A DNA stretch of 64,000 nucleotides from Macrolepiota albuminosa (Eukaryota > Basidiomycota > Agaricomycetes > Agaricales > Agaricaceae), in contig JAMWFC010000046.1 of the NCBI GenBank assembly GCA_027475525.1, positions 3,241,379 through 3,305,378 on the forward strand, given 5' to 3'. Both the position numbers and the translations under genes were made by a program. Below are positions 1 through 10,736 of this stretch, in pieces. Below the pieces are notes generated by a model. It was not told where the DNA came from, did no database searches, and saw nothing but the letters and a program-made list of their open reading frames with translations. Position 1 is the stretch's first letter. Each line of letters begins with the position of its first letter.

Positions 1-2346
1 GAAGGCATCCGTTCCCAGCTTGAGTGGAATTCCACTCTCAATCCTGCATATGCCCCCGTGCCCACCCAAAAGACAAAGTTCATGCGAAAGGCATGTCCTA
101 CCCCATTGTCTTGTTCTTTTCCATTGACACATTCAACAGACGTCCATCATTGCCACCATCGGTATCATCCTTGTCCTTGCACACGGAGTGTCTGTCTCAT
201 TTTACACATTCAACAGACGTCCATCATTGCCACCATCGGTATCATCCTTGTCCTTGCACACGGAGTGTCTGTCTCATTTTCGTCTGTCTCAAAGGGCCCA
301 AAGTCAACACAATCGAAAAACTCGCTGAACTTCGCCTCGCTGGCGTCAATGTTGGTGAGGAGCTCGATGTGTCATGACAAATTGCCGCTCAAACAAGTCT
401 CTTAGTGCGCATGAACTTCTCTCATGGCTCATACGAGTACCACCAAAGCGTCATTGACAACACTAGGAAGATGGTCGCAGGTGAGTATGGCCTCTCGTCA
501 AATCGCTTGTTAAAAACTCTCTTTCAGCCGATCCCAATGGCCGCCCTGTTGCGATTGCTCTCGACACAGTGCGTTCTCCGTCGTTTTTGAGGTCTTGACT
601 TACGACTATGATTGACAGAAAGGCCCGGAGATACGCACAGGTCTGACGAGAGACGGTGTTGATGTGTGTTCGACGACCATATGAAAGGCAAAATCAATGC
701 TGATACGTGAATATTTAGTATCCTGTTACTCCCGGACATGAGTTAATTATCTCGACCGACCCGAAATACAGTGAAGTCTGTGATGACAAGGTCGTCTTTG
801 TTGACTACGTACGCATTTGTTCCACCTTCTTCTCACCTTGAAATCACAACTTCTTCACAGAAAAATCTGCCCAAGGTAACAGCTCCTGGAAAACTCATCT
901 ACGTTGACGATGGTCGGTCCAAGATTGTCCTTGTAATTTCCCTCATCGACCTTGCTCCATAGGTATCTTGTCTCTCCTCGTTCTCTCAATTGACGGAACC
1001 AATGTCCACGTCCGCACTTTGAACAGTGGTAGCATTTCTTCGCGTAAGGGTGTCAATCTTCCCAAGACAGAAGTCGATCTCCCTGCTCTGTCTGAGAAGG
1101 ATAAGAAAGATTTGGAATTTGGCGTCAAGAACGGCGTTGACATGATCTTTGCGTCGTTCATCCGCCGGGGCCAGGATATTCGCGACATTCGGACCGTCCT
1201 TGGCTCCGATGGCGCGAACATCAAGATCATTGCCAAGGTCGAAAACGAACAAGGTGTCCAGAACTTTGACGAGATCTTGAAGGAAACTGATGGCGTCATG
1301 GTGGCCCGTGGTGACCTGGGTATCGAAATCCCCGCGTCGCAGGTTTTCTTGGCTCAAAAAATGATGATTGCCAAGTGCAACATTGTTGGAAAGCCTGTTA
1401 TTGTTGCCACTCAAATGCTCGAGGTATGATATGCCTTTATTTATATCTCATGCGGTATTCACGGTATTTCTACTGATTTAGTCTATGACGGTAATCCTGT
1501 TTCCACGCTACGATGGACACATCTAACTATTTCCGTAGTATAATCCTAGGCCTACACGTGCTGAAGTTAGCGATGTTGCCAATGCTGTCTTGGATGGTGC
1601 AGACTGTGTCATGCTCTCTGGCGAAACTGCCAAGGGCTCGTACCCGATTCAGTCAGGTATGCATTGTCTCTGTCAATTTGTCAATTGTGATGGCACTCAT
1701 GGTTCTTTCTAGTTTTAATGATGGCTGAGACTTGCCTGCTCGCAGAGTCTGCCATCTGCTACCCACCCCTGTATGATGAACTTAGGTCCATTCAAACGCG
1801 TCCCACAGAGACCCCTGAGACCGTCGCCATTGCTTCGGTGGCAGCTGCTTCTGAGCAGAACGCAAGCGCTATTCTTGTTCTCTCCACCAGTGGTAACACC
1901 GCTCGTCTCATTTCCAAGTACCGTCCACGAGTCCCTATTTTGACTGGTGAGCATCTGGACAAATTATTTCAGTTCAGGCCTGATGATAAGAGCAGTCACT
2001 CGTAACGAACAAACTGCTCGCCAAATTCACCTCCACCGTGGCTGCTATCCTTTCTGGTATCCCGAGCCCAGGGGTATTCAAACTCACCAGTGGCAAACGG
2101 ACGTGAGTGGAGGGTTCATTCATGACTTGAGAGCCGTTGATCATATTATTACAGGTCGACAATCGCATCCGGTTTGGTCTCCGCAATGCCCTTGCGTTGG
2201 GTGTTATCACTCCAGGCTCGACAATCATTGCTGTCCAGGGCTGGAAGGGTGGCCTCGGCCACACCAACACCTTGCGCATTTTGACTGTGCCCACAGATGC
2301 AGCTGACCTGGAGTTGCAGTCTCTGCAGGGTTTGGGAGCCAAGTAA
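1..2346 (+). CDS. pyk: Pyruvate kinase, 5' end missing, 14 exons visible
   Basis: Converts phosphoenolpyruvate and ADP to pyruvate and ATP, the last step of glycolysis, in the cytosol. The frame opens inside the N-terminal region ([10 protein letters not shown]) and runs through [20 protein letters not shown], the [12 protein letters not shown] active-site segment, [32 protein letters not shown] and the C-terminal allosteric domain, ending TAA at 2344-2346. Exons by phase and splice signals: 1-90, 217-238 (or 140-161), 295-354, 406-480, 528-568, 619-663, 719-808, 861-912, 963-1423, 1482-1490, 1539-1656, 1713-1946, 1993-2102, 2155-2346. Odd points: exon 10 is only 9 nt (Ser-Met-Thr); intron 1 has a GC donor at 91; the 22-nt second exon exists in two copies because of a 77-bp tandem duplication. 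The start codon lies upstream of the window. Identity is certain; exact splice sites are my reading. Confidence 0.96.
127..280. repeat. 77-bp perfect tandem duplication inside pyruvate kinase
   Basis: Units 127-203 and 204-280 are identical and adjacent. Each holds an intron end, the 22-nt exon (140-161 and 217-238) and the start of the next intron. Using both exon copies would add 22 nt and shift the frame, so only one can be used. Same period as eight other duplications in this window, so an assembly origin is likely. Confidence 0.97.
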
Positions 2347-2556
2347 CTAACCACTGATCAAAAAAATTGTATGTCTGACATTGTCTGTATTGAAGTGTGT
2401 TTCCTAGCTATTGTTGAAGATGATACTGTCGATGTTGATAAATCTGCTTTGATATGTACTTTTTAGCTGTACATAAATATAGATTTTAGCACTGTAACAT
2501 TATAGAGGCCGAATTAACGAACCAAATCATTAACGTTTGTCATAAGTATTCTTGGC

Positions 2557-4848
2557 ATGACCTCTTCAGGATACTTCACTCACTATCGCCCCCCGAACTA
2601 CTCCGTCGTCGACGATAAGTATGAACGTCGCCGTCGTCATCCACCCTGGTTCCTCCCTCTTACTCTTCCAATACCTGGTGTCCCCGCTCGACGGTTGCGT
2701 GTCTTCTATCCCAACCTCCGACGCATTCACTCTTCTGCTGCTGCACGCTTTGGCCATAGACTAGGTTCTGCAATACTGTTTTCTGTCTTCCTTTTGCTCG
2801 TAATATTCGCCTTTGTATTCGCAAAGAGATTCGGCACTCGGTCAAAGACATGGCCACGTTCTTTCATTGGCGACCCCTCAACCCTTGTCTTCGAACGTGA
2901 GGACCTCCAACGAATATGGCAATGGGAAATATCCAGCGGTCACTACCCCAGTCGACGGTCAAGTAAGCTAATGTTTTCTTTACAAATGCAGCATCCCTCA
3001 TAATGTCTACAGTACCAGAAGAGATCGGTTTTCGCGCAGTTCCACGTAATCCTGCTATACCGCCCGCACGTACCGTGTCTCGTGGCCCACTAGGCTTTGC
3101 TAATTCAACACGAGGGGTCGGGCCCAACCGTACATATTTGGCGTTGAAGCATAGTCCAAGAAATACGGCGTATCCCCCACGACCAACGCCAGGGAGTGTG
3201 GCGGATTTAGATATCGTCATGGACAACTGTGATTTCTCCAACAACAAGGTGCGTTGTGCCTCGATGCGTTACCTTTTGTAGTTCATAAAATAGGTCAGTA
3301 CGTGCGCGATTGTTTGGAGGTGCTTAGGGTCGGCGGTGGTTTGGACACTGGAAACAGACTTAGAAGAGGGCCGCTAGGTAATTGGAAATATATCTACGTT
3401 GAAGACGCAGTCGTTGGTCAACCGATTCTCGCATATGAACCCGCGTTCAGCCATACCAAGTCCAAAGTCCGTGCAAACCCAGCGTCGAGTACTCTTGGCA
3501 CAAAAAATATGGAAAAGCCACCTATTTCACTCCCGCCACTTTTACAGCATCGACCCTATGCTACACTATCCGACCCCTGCGACCCCGATTACCCCCGCTT
3601 GTTCCATATGTTCTGGACTGGTCCGTTCACCGACAAGCCCTACACGGCTCTTCTCTCCTTCCTATACACTCAAAATACTGGATTGCACCTGCAGACTCCA
3701 GACGAATCTATCTGTCGTCCACAGTTTTGGATGTGGATCAATCCAGGTCCAGCAGCAGCCGTTCCAAATCCTTCTGCTTTGCACAATATGTACAATGAAC
3801 TCAAAAAGAATCCTTGGGCCTCCCCTTTCCTTCACCGAAGATTCAAGGGAGTGATCACCTTCAAGCTATGGAACACCACCGAACAGCTGGATGGTGTTCC
3901 GGAGTTAAAGGATGAATGGCGAAAACGTGATCTCTTCAATTCTGGTGGAAATATCGTCGTTGTTCCACAACAGGACACTAAGGAAGCAGATACTGATAAT
4001 CTCCTCAATCGAGCAGGCTCAAAATCATCTGCAACGTATGATCGTATGTCTGTCATTCTCTCTGATATGGCGCGTTTCGTGTTGTGCCACCGCTTTGGAG
4101 GTACATATCTTGATGCTGATACGATATTCTTACGCGATTGGGAGGAACTGTGGGGCTGGAAAGGTGCTTTTGCATACCGGTGGTCACGATTGCCAAGATA
4201 CAATACCGCGGTCCTTCACATGAATAAGAACTCGCCACTGGGCACTTTCATCTTCCGCACAGCTCTCAAAAATGATCTAGACTTCCATCCTATGACCATT
4301 TCACGATATACGCAGGATGCCCATCTTGAAGAGCTCCTTTTACGACTCCCCGATGCTTTATTCGATTCTGCATGGCTAAACACCGAAAACTATCAACGAG
4401 ACCGACCTCCACAGCCATATTTTACCGAGTGGGTTTTGAAGTAATCGTCCTTTCCTCAGTTTCGCCAACCTTCTTCTAGCTTTGCACATTTCTTCGAAAC
4501 ACCCAAGGTCAACGGCGCGGCACCTCAAGCCATGGGTATCGACGGTTTCTTTAAGGGTGCCTATTCGTATCACTTCCACAACTACTGGTAAGGAATTCTT
4601 GAACAACCCCTCGTCTCGGTCTAAATAAGTCATTCAGGTGGAAGCCATTTGATTCACAAAGGAACTGGCCCGACTTGGGTGAACGATTTATCGAGGGTGA
4701 ACGACGAGCACGCAACACTAATGGGACATCATTAAATGACTTGCCTGATGATGGAGATCTTGACTGGGCGACGGTCTTGAAAAGGACGTTTGAAGCGTAT
4801 ATTCGTGGGGAGCGACCAAACATGTACGGGGAATGGCTTCGATGGTAA
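2557..4848 (+). CDS. Membrane-anchored DXD-motif glycosyltransferase
   Basis: Predicted type II Golgi/ER membrane protein that transfers a sugar from a nucleotide sugar. Residues 1-70 are basic and cytosolic, followed by one hydrophobic anchor near residues 72-90 (ILFSVFLLLVIFAFVF). The catalytic domain starts around FHMFWTGPF and holds the DXD motif in GGTYLDADTIFLRDW, which binds the metal-nucleotide sugar in the glycosyltransferase sugar-binding DXD family (OCH1 or alpha-1,4-GlcNAc transferase relatives). Exons: 2557-2962, 2992-3248, about 3294-4440, 4480-4587, 4638-4848; the second intron boundary near 3249-3293 is uncertain because the simplest choice leaves a phase mismatch. The last exons restore a conserved tail (FAHFFETPKVN, HNYWWKPF, ending GEWLRW). 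The donor sugar and acceptor cannot be told from sequence. Confidence 0.85.
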
Positions 4849-5182
4849 TGGTATACAGGAATTTCACAGAGCTTGTGCGACGCGACATCTGAATCCAGAC
4901 TCTTGCTGGCAACCACATTTCGAACAAAGCAAAAATCTTGTCAATCTTGACGGGAGTTGTTGAGATCACATACAGGGATAATGGAAGGATGACGAGAATG
5001 AAGACAAGAAAAAGATGAAGAGACCTTTCTGAAATGCTTTGATACGATACGCTACATATTAAACTTGACTTCTAAATTAGACATACAGATGCCAAATCAT
5101 TTTCATTTACTATTACAGTGGGACTATTGTGTTTACGCCACTGGGAATTGAGTATGCGTGTTGGAGAAAAAAACAGATATTT
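4849..5182. other. Convergent intergenic region
   Basis: Region of 334 bp between the convergent glycosyltransferase and Crinkler-like genes. It is A-rich in the middle (around 4980-5020) and should contain both 3' UTRs. No open frame or repeat stands out. Confidence 0.6.
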
Positions 5183-7984
5183 TCAGGTCTTGTGAATTGA
5201 TGATGCGTTTCTCTTGCGTTTCCGCTGGTCTGTTTGTGTTGCCGACGCATTTCTCTCCTCTCTTTGAACGACTGCCTGAGGTTCTGCAACTTCCTGCGGA
5301 GCCTCAACTCGGAACTCCGGCAAATCCACCAGCCTACTCAAAATCTTGCGCCGGAATACCAATGGTTTGCCATAGAAAGCGTCGAAACCGGCTGAATTGA
5401 GAACCAAAACACATGACTTCAGGACAGCATCTGTTGCAAGCGAGGTCCAACATTTGGCGGCAACCCGATCTGCGGGAATGACAAGAGTGAATGGGAAGTT
5501 GCCACAGACATCGGCCACCATCTTGTATTCCTGATGCAGATCTTTCATTGTTAATTCGCGTTTTTGGAGAAACTTCGATTGCATGCAGAGCACATGTGGT
5601 AGCGAAGAGTCGGGTTGCGGGAGGAAGAAAAAACTGTCAGCGAATTTTGCTAAAGCGCCATTCACGTAGACGGTCGGTGTGCTTTGTGTAGACCACAAGG
5701 TGGAGAGGTCATCGTGTGATTGCACCCTGTGTTGGAGAGTTCTGAAATCACAAGCTCCACTAAGGCAAAATTGCTTGTCGGGAACATCTCCTAGTTCACC
5801 GAAAAGGTCGGATAGGTGAGTGTCAAACATCTCAGACATCGAACGCTGTGTGAGTCGATATTGCAACATGCGGGCATCCTCTTTCTCGATGATCGTCCAG
5901 TCCATAACCTTGCACAAAGGTGTCAACCCGGGGTGATATCTACAGTATGGATCATGCGTTGCAGCTCCATAGAGGGTCAAGAAGGGGAGGAAGATGGTGC
6001 ATTCAGTCTCATCTGTCGTATCCACAATAGTTGCCCAGCCATAATTGAAGAGAGTAGAAACTGGCTCTGCCTTACCCTTAATGATGAAGGTCTCACCCAC
6101 TGAGATAGGTTTGCCAAGCAAATTCAAGTTGAAGAGTCTTCGGAGGAGTTCGGGATCCTTTCGCAATGCGTAAAGGTCTTTCATAAAATCTCCCTCATCG
6201 GTGAGCGTCGAAAGCAGATCAAAAATGTCGCCCCAGTTCTGATCTGGCTTCTCGAGTCCAGCCCGAATAGCCTCCCGGTTGATCGTTGCTCGAAAATGCC
6301 ATTGTTGAGCTTTCACCATACCACTGAAGTTTTGTATGTATAGCAACACAGCCTGGAAATAACGAGTCGGTCCGCGCAGATCATGCAGGAGACGAATAAA
6401 GTCCTTCTGAAAATCAGGTTGTTTGACTTGCCCATCTGCCATGTCGTTCGTGTAGAACATAGCTTTTATGATGTTCAGCATCGAACTTATTGTAAGGACA
6501 GGTGGTGTATAGCGCCGAACCTGGGCTCCACTCATTGTGCTGCAATCGAGAAGGCTTTCCAATGATAGACCTGACAAAATTGGAAAGATCCAGGGCACCA
6601 TTTCTCGATGGTAGTAATGCATTTGCCTGACAAGTAGTTTGACGAGGGTTTGGAGGGTTTTACTGGGTACTGCTTGTGTTTCATCGAGGTGAATAATGAT
6701 GATATTGTCACCTTCCAGAGTACGGAGGACACGCAGAGCTACGTGGAGAGGGGAACTGTGTCTGGCAAGCTTCTTGATCAGGTCATCCGGCTTCTGCCAA
6801 GTTTGATCTGTGGCAAATCTTTTCGAGTAGGCATCAAGTAAAGCAGCCGCTAGGTCCCTCTCTAAGGTGGAACTGGTAGAAAATTCGAACACAGAAGCCA
6901 TGAAATCCACCGTGAGGGTGAGTTTCCGCTTAGCAGAAGTGATTACTTTCTGGCGGAAGCCAGCAAGACGTGCCTCGGTCCAGATGTCGCTCAAAGACAA
7001 ACTCTCGAGTTCAGTTGGTTTTGGCAGATGTCCTTCAGAATCGGCAACAATCATCTGTATTGCATTGATGTTGTTCTGTGCAGTATTGGCTAGCCCATGA
7101 TCATCCTGGGTCTCCTCGTAGGTAGCACTTGGTGAAGGAAAATTGACTGCCATTTCATCAAGAAAACGTGAACAAATAGCAGTCTTGCCAGTTCCCGAAG
7201 CAGCACCAACAATGGGGATGGAAAAGCTCTTGATCCAATCGTCGTCCCACACGAATTTGAATTGGAAGCTATCCAGCATATGGGCTCTAAGCCTCCGAAT
7301 AATTGAATCACACTGTTGTAAAGGGAACTTCTCCCCGAGGCTCTGAAGTGTTTCTACTTCCTTTGTAGGGCTAGCTTGTATACGCTCGCACCACTCACGC
7401 AAATCTTGAGCAAGGTTATCAATGAAGACCTCGCTGTTGTCTTCACTGAAGATTAGCGTGGATGAGTCTAGCAAGAATGCAATATTAGAGATGATGGTAA
7501 TGCAATATATCAAGGATTACCTTGGGTGGTGTCTGGCAATACCACCAAGAAGTGGAGCCTGTCCTTCTTGTTCGAGGGAACACCATTTTCATCCAGCGGC
7601 CAGCAGTTGTAGATAGAATCATGATTCTTGAGAAGTGAGCAAGAAAACTTGTCTTTGTAAGCGTCAAGGTCATATGGAGGTGAATGCTAGTAACAGAACA
7701 CCTTGTCAGCAGTGTCTGAGGCAATTTGGCAGTAAACAAAATATTACATCTAATCCATCATAGTTGACTCCATTGTTTCCAAGCTTGTAGAGGATAAGTT
7801 GGTGGGCATCAAATCCCTTGAGTGTGTTCTTCAACTTCTCCTTGATGCTTTCCTTCAAGTCACCAACTTTGTTCAGCCAATCGATCTCTAACTTGATGAT
7901 ATAATCTTTGCCAGAAATGTGCCCTTCGAGAGTGAGGATCCTGCTCTCTGTTGGCAGTGATGGTGGTGCTGCCATGCTGAGCAA
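5183..7984 (-). CDS. Crinkler-like protein: ubiquitin-like header, P-loop NTPase, nuclease-like C terminus
   Basis: About 895 aa in three exons: 7984-7748, 7686-7521, 7467-5183. The splice phases close exactly. The N terminus (about residues 10-134) looks like a Crinkler (CRN) ubiquitin-like header: a beta-rich start with KVGDLKESIKEKLK, then a segment closing with LHFLVVLP, the position of the conserved HVLVVxP motif. A P-loop (GAASGTGKT, about residue 222) and a Walker B-like IIIIHLDETQ (about residue 390) mark an AAA/STAND-type NTPase. Near the C terminus, NGALAKFADSFFF followed by LCMQSKF resembles the D...QxK core of restriction-endonuclease-fold nucleases. The tail is basic (RKRKR), nuclear-signal-like. 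Crinkler-type proteins are known as secreted effectors in oomycetes and as endogenous proteins in many fungi; no secretion signal is evident here. Gene is intact. Domain calls are by eye. Confidence 0.8.
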
Positions 7985-8131
7985 ATAGCGAGATGATCGA
8001 TGAGCAGTGGTAAATTATGGGCAGCCACCCAAACCTCAAATTGCTTTCCTGTAGCGGAGTCGTGACTAGCGCACACTTGGTCACATGTAGCGACCGTGAC
8101 CAGATTACGCTCTTTCGGACTTCTATTTGTC
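7985..8131 (-). promoter_or_regulatory. Upstream region of the Crinkler-like gene
   Basis: Only 147 bp separate the start codon at 7984 from the inverted end of the DNA transposon at 8132, so any further upstream control sequence lies inside the transposon. No clear TATA box was found. Confidence 0.4.
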
Positions 8132-8168
8132 TAAGATAGAACTTGTACACGACCCACTACGTCACGTG
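8132..8168 (+). repeat. Left terminal inverted repeat
   Basis: Starts TAAGATAGAACTTG and ends TACGTCACGTG; perfect reverse complement of 9407-9443. Confidence 0.9.
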
Positions 8169-8503
8169 ATGAAAGTGTTACAAAAGCGTTACATTTGGTA
8201 GTAATTCAATAATAACTTTTTCTGTAGTGCATGTGAGTTTAATCGGTAACACAGAGTTCTTCAGAACACATTTTGGAAGAACACTGTGAAGGCGATTGCT
8301 AGATCGTTCAGTTAACAAGATTTTATAACACTATCTTTGTCAAAATTTTGATGATCTCAGAGATAATCTCATTGATAAGGCTGGGTTTGTAAGAACAGGA
8401 TAATTAGAGATATACAGTAATTTGGCGGGAGGAACGGGAGTTCCGTATGCAGAAACAGCAGTGGGCGTGGCGGATGGGTGGGTGGGCCCTAAGCTGGTTA
8501 GCA

Positions 8504-8674
8504 TGTTGTGTCTTGTGTCGATTTGGGAATTGTGGGCTGAATATATTACTGGTATATAGCGTGTTGTGTCTTGTGTCGATTTGGGAATTGTGGGCTGAAT
8601 ATATTACTGGTATATAGCGTGTTGTGTCTTGTGTTGATTTGGGAATTGTGGGCTGAATATATTACTGGTATATC
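8504..8674. repeat. 58-bp minisatellite, three copies
   Basis: Three head-to-tail units of period 58 (starts near 8504, 8562, 8620), each containing TTTGGGAATTGTGGGCTGAA and the palindrome-like ATATATTACTGGTATAT. Copy three has a C-to-T change. Non-coding, inside the TIR element. Confidence 0.93.
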
Positions 8675-8899
8675 TGCAAAGGGCAGGAGGGTGGGTTCAA
8701 AACAAAAATTGAAAGAAGTTAAAGTGAAACAGACAGGTTTCACTTCGAAGAGAATAGTAGGAGTATCCAGAAAAGGAAAGAGTATGGTCCACACAGACTA
8801 CCCGCCTTATCTCACGCTGGGCTAGCGGACAAGCCTGTAGCACAGCTTCCAATAAAGCATGTCAAAGGCACGCATCAGAGGCACGTGTCCCAGCAACTC

Positions 8900-9224
8900 A
8901 TATATAAATGACATGGCCGAGTAAATGCACGCGGATATTCTGTGTTATTCCTTCCAAAATTCCATTGCAAGCTCAACTTTATCGAGCAATGTTGGGGATA
9001 TGCAAAGCGTATATATCGGAAGTTCCCTATGACAAAAAAAGAAGAGGATATGGAAAAATTCATAATCACTGCTTTGGATTCAGTCCCACTTGCCATGATG
9101 CGAAGGTATGTCAATTTACTCACAGATGTCATTAGGTCTAATTTGTCATTGAGGGTTTGCAAACCGGTCTCTACGGTTCATGGATGCATACAGGAAAGGT
9201 TTAAATGAGAAGCAAGCTGCATAG
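8900..9224 (+). pseudogene. DDE transposase C-terminal fragment
   Basis: The frame from 8942 reads LFLPKFHCKLNFIEQCWG, the third-acidic-residue region of fungal DDE (Tc1-like) transposases, where E of LNFIE is the catalytic glutamate. It continues with DSVPLAMMRR. After a putative intron or indel the tail FANRSLRFMDAYRKGLNEKQ follows in another frame and stops near 9224. The first two catalytic Asp residues are missing, so the copy cannot act alone. Confidence 0.75.
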
Positions 9225-9406
9225 GTAAAAAATATAGAGGACACCGAGTGTTACCTAGATCGTTGATGATGGAATTAAAGAAGGCAAAGGTTTGACCTCG
9301 CTATAGCATTCTCAATACACATGCATGTTCTCAGTCATAGTCATCCGATATCGAAAATTGATTAGATTTATGGAGGTCAGCTGATGATGGTCACACAATG
9401 TCACCA

Positions 9407-9443
9407 CACGTGACGTAGTGGGTCGTGTACAAGTTCTATCTTA
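9407..9443 (-). repeat. Right terminal inverted repeat
   Basis: Perfect 37-bp reverse complement of 8132-8168. Confidence 0.9.
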
Positions 9444-9456
9444 CCTCGCCCCTATC

Positions 9457-10100
9457 TGTTAGGGACGTGTTTGATATATTGATAGGCTACAGGTATATAA
9501 ACTGTGATACTGTATCTCGTAGCCAGTTCTACCCAATACCAGAGCTTACACCCGTTCTCTATTGTGTGAAGACTCTACTCTCTATTGTGTGACCTCACCG
9601 TGACCTCACCCAATACCAGAGCTTACACCCGTTCTCTATTGTGTGAAGACTCTACTCTCTATTGTGTGACCTCACCGTGACCTCACGCTGTGGTTACATT
9701 ATTTTGAACGCGACAAAGCTCTAGCTTACTTTTGCTTCGAAATAACCCCACTCACTGTCTGTTGGCAACCCTTGGTCTGATCACCCGAGGACACCCATAG
9801 TAGTGAGTACCCCAACCACAATTTGTTGGAACGTGAACCAGTGGGACCTAGTAATCACAGATACTAGTAAGTATCCTAATTTATGGTACAGTTAGTTGGT
9901 ATTTGAAGTCCGTAACTAACTTTAACTCACCCTCAGTCTGTGATACAACGACTGAGGGTGTTGTCCATATAGTAGTGAATATATATATGTGTCTAATCTG
10001 CTTTGTCTGTTCTAATGTGATAAGTGTGATATTGAAAAGGTGATTGTCTGTCCCTTTTGATGAGGCATGCTTACAGTGTCATTGTTTCTAGATCATAACA
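9457..10100 (-). repeat. 3' LTR of Copia-E
   Basis: Bounded by TGTTA at 9457 and TAACA ending 10100. On the minus strand a purine-rich tract (GTGAGGAGGAG, about 10101-10115) lies directly before it, as expected for the polypurine tract of a minus-strand retrotransposon whose pol is at 10110-13295. Contains a 77-bp tandem duplication at 9531-9685. The 5' LTR of this element is not in the window. Confidence 0.65.
9531..9685. repeat. 77-bp tandem duplication in Copia-E LTR
   Basis: Units 9532-9608 and 9609-9685 are identical; identity extends 79 bp at period 77. Likely an assembly overlap (see findings). Confidence 0.95.
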
Positions 10101-10109
10101 CTCCTCCTC

Positions 10110-10736
10110 ACTGTAAGTGCTCCTCCTTGCATGGAATCATTGTAATCCCATGATATCTCATAGTCGAATAAACTTGGAAGCGGGTAAAGCTTTTGTGAAG
10201 GCGTCGGCTACATTGTCCTTAGTGTTGATGTATCGCAGGGTGATCTCCTTGGAGGCTACTTGTTCACGCAGGAAATGGTACTTAATGTCAACATGTTTGA
10301 CTCAGGCATGTAAGAGTGGGTCTTCGGACAGGTTGATTGCTGAATTATTGTCGCATAGCATTGTCGTTGCCTTGTCTATTGAGTATCCCAGCATGTGCAT
10401 CACCATGCATAACTGGATACATTCCTGTGCCGCCTCAAAGGCAGCCATGTATTCTGCCTCACACGATGAGGCCACAACCATCTTCTGCTTCCTCATCAAC
10501 CATGATATCAGGCCTGATCCTAGCGACCACATGTAACCCCCCATACTCCATTGTGTGTCCAAACAGTTCGCCCAGTCAGAGTCAGTGAAACCCACCAGGC
10601 TAATGTCCGACTTGCCCCCTAAGCATAACTGTAGACCTTGAGTACCTTTCAGGTACCTTAGCACTCGAATTGCTGTATTCCAGTGTATGTAGGAATAAGA
10701 GTCAAAGTACTGCAAAAGTTGCACGGTGTCACGACC
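10110..10736 (-). pseudogene. Copia-E pol, RNase H part
   Basis: The minus frame 10736-10302 reads AIRVLRYLKGTQGLQL, GFTDSDWANC, SSCEAEYMAAFEAAQEC and LCDNNSAINLSEDP, the Ty1/copia RNase H core with its D, E and D residues. It continues past a stop at 10302 as VKHVDIKYHFLREQV and ends with TKALPASKF near 10150. It is the downstream part of the same pol as 11486-13295, separated by the solo LTR at 10737-11485. Confidence 0.85.

Larger units (their letters stand above)
8132..9443 (+). mobile_element. Relic TIR DNA transposon with TA target duplication
   Basis: A 37-bp sequence at 8132-8168 recurs as a perfect reverse complement at 9407-9443. Both ends begin with TA on the outside, which fits a TA target-site duplication around 35-bp terminal inverted repeats, as in the Tc1/mariner (IS630) superfamily. 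Inside lies the C-terminal part of a DDE transposase (about 8900-9224). The element is 1.3 kb, too short for an autonomous copy, and also contains a 58-bp minisatellite. It sits 150 bp upstream of the Crinkler-like gene. Confidence 0.8.

Noticed and set aside
8504..8674. CRISPR-like array
   Set aside because: Three head-to-tail 58-bp units without spacers in a eukaryotic genome; a minisatellite.
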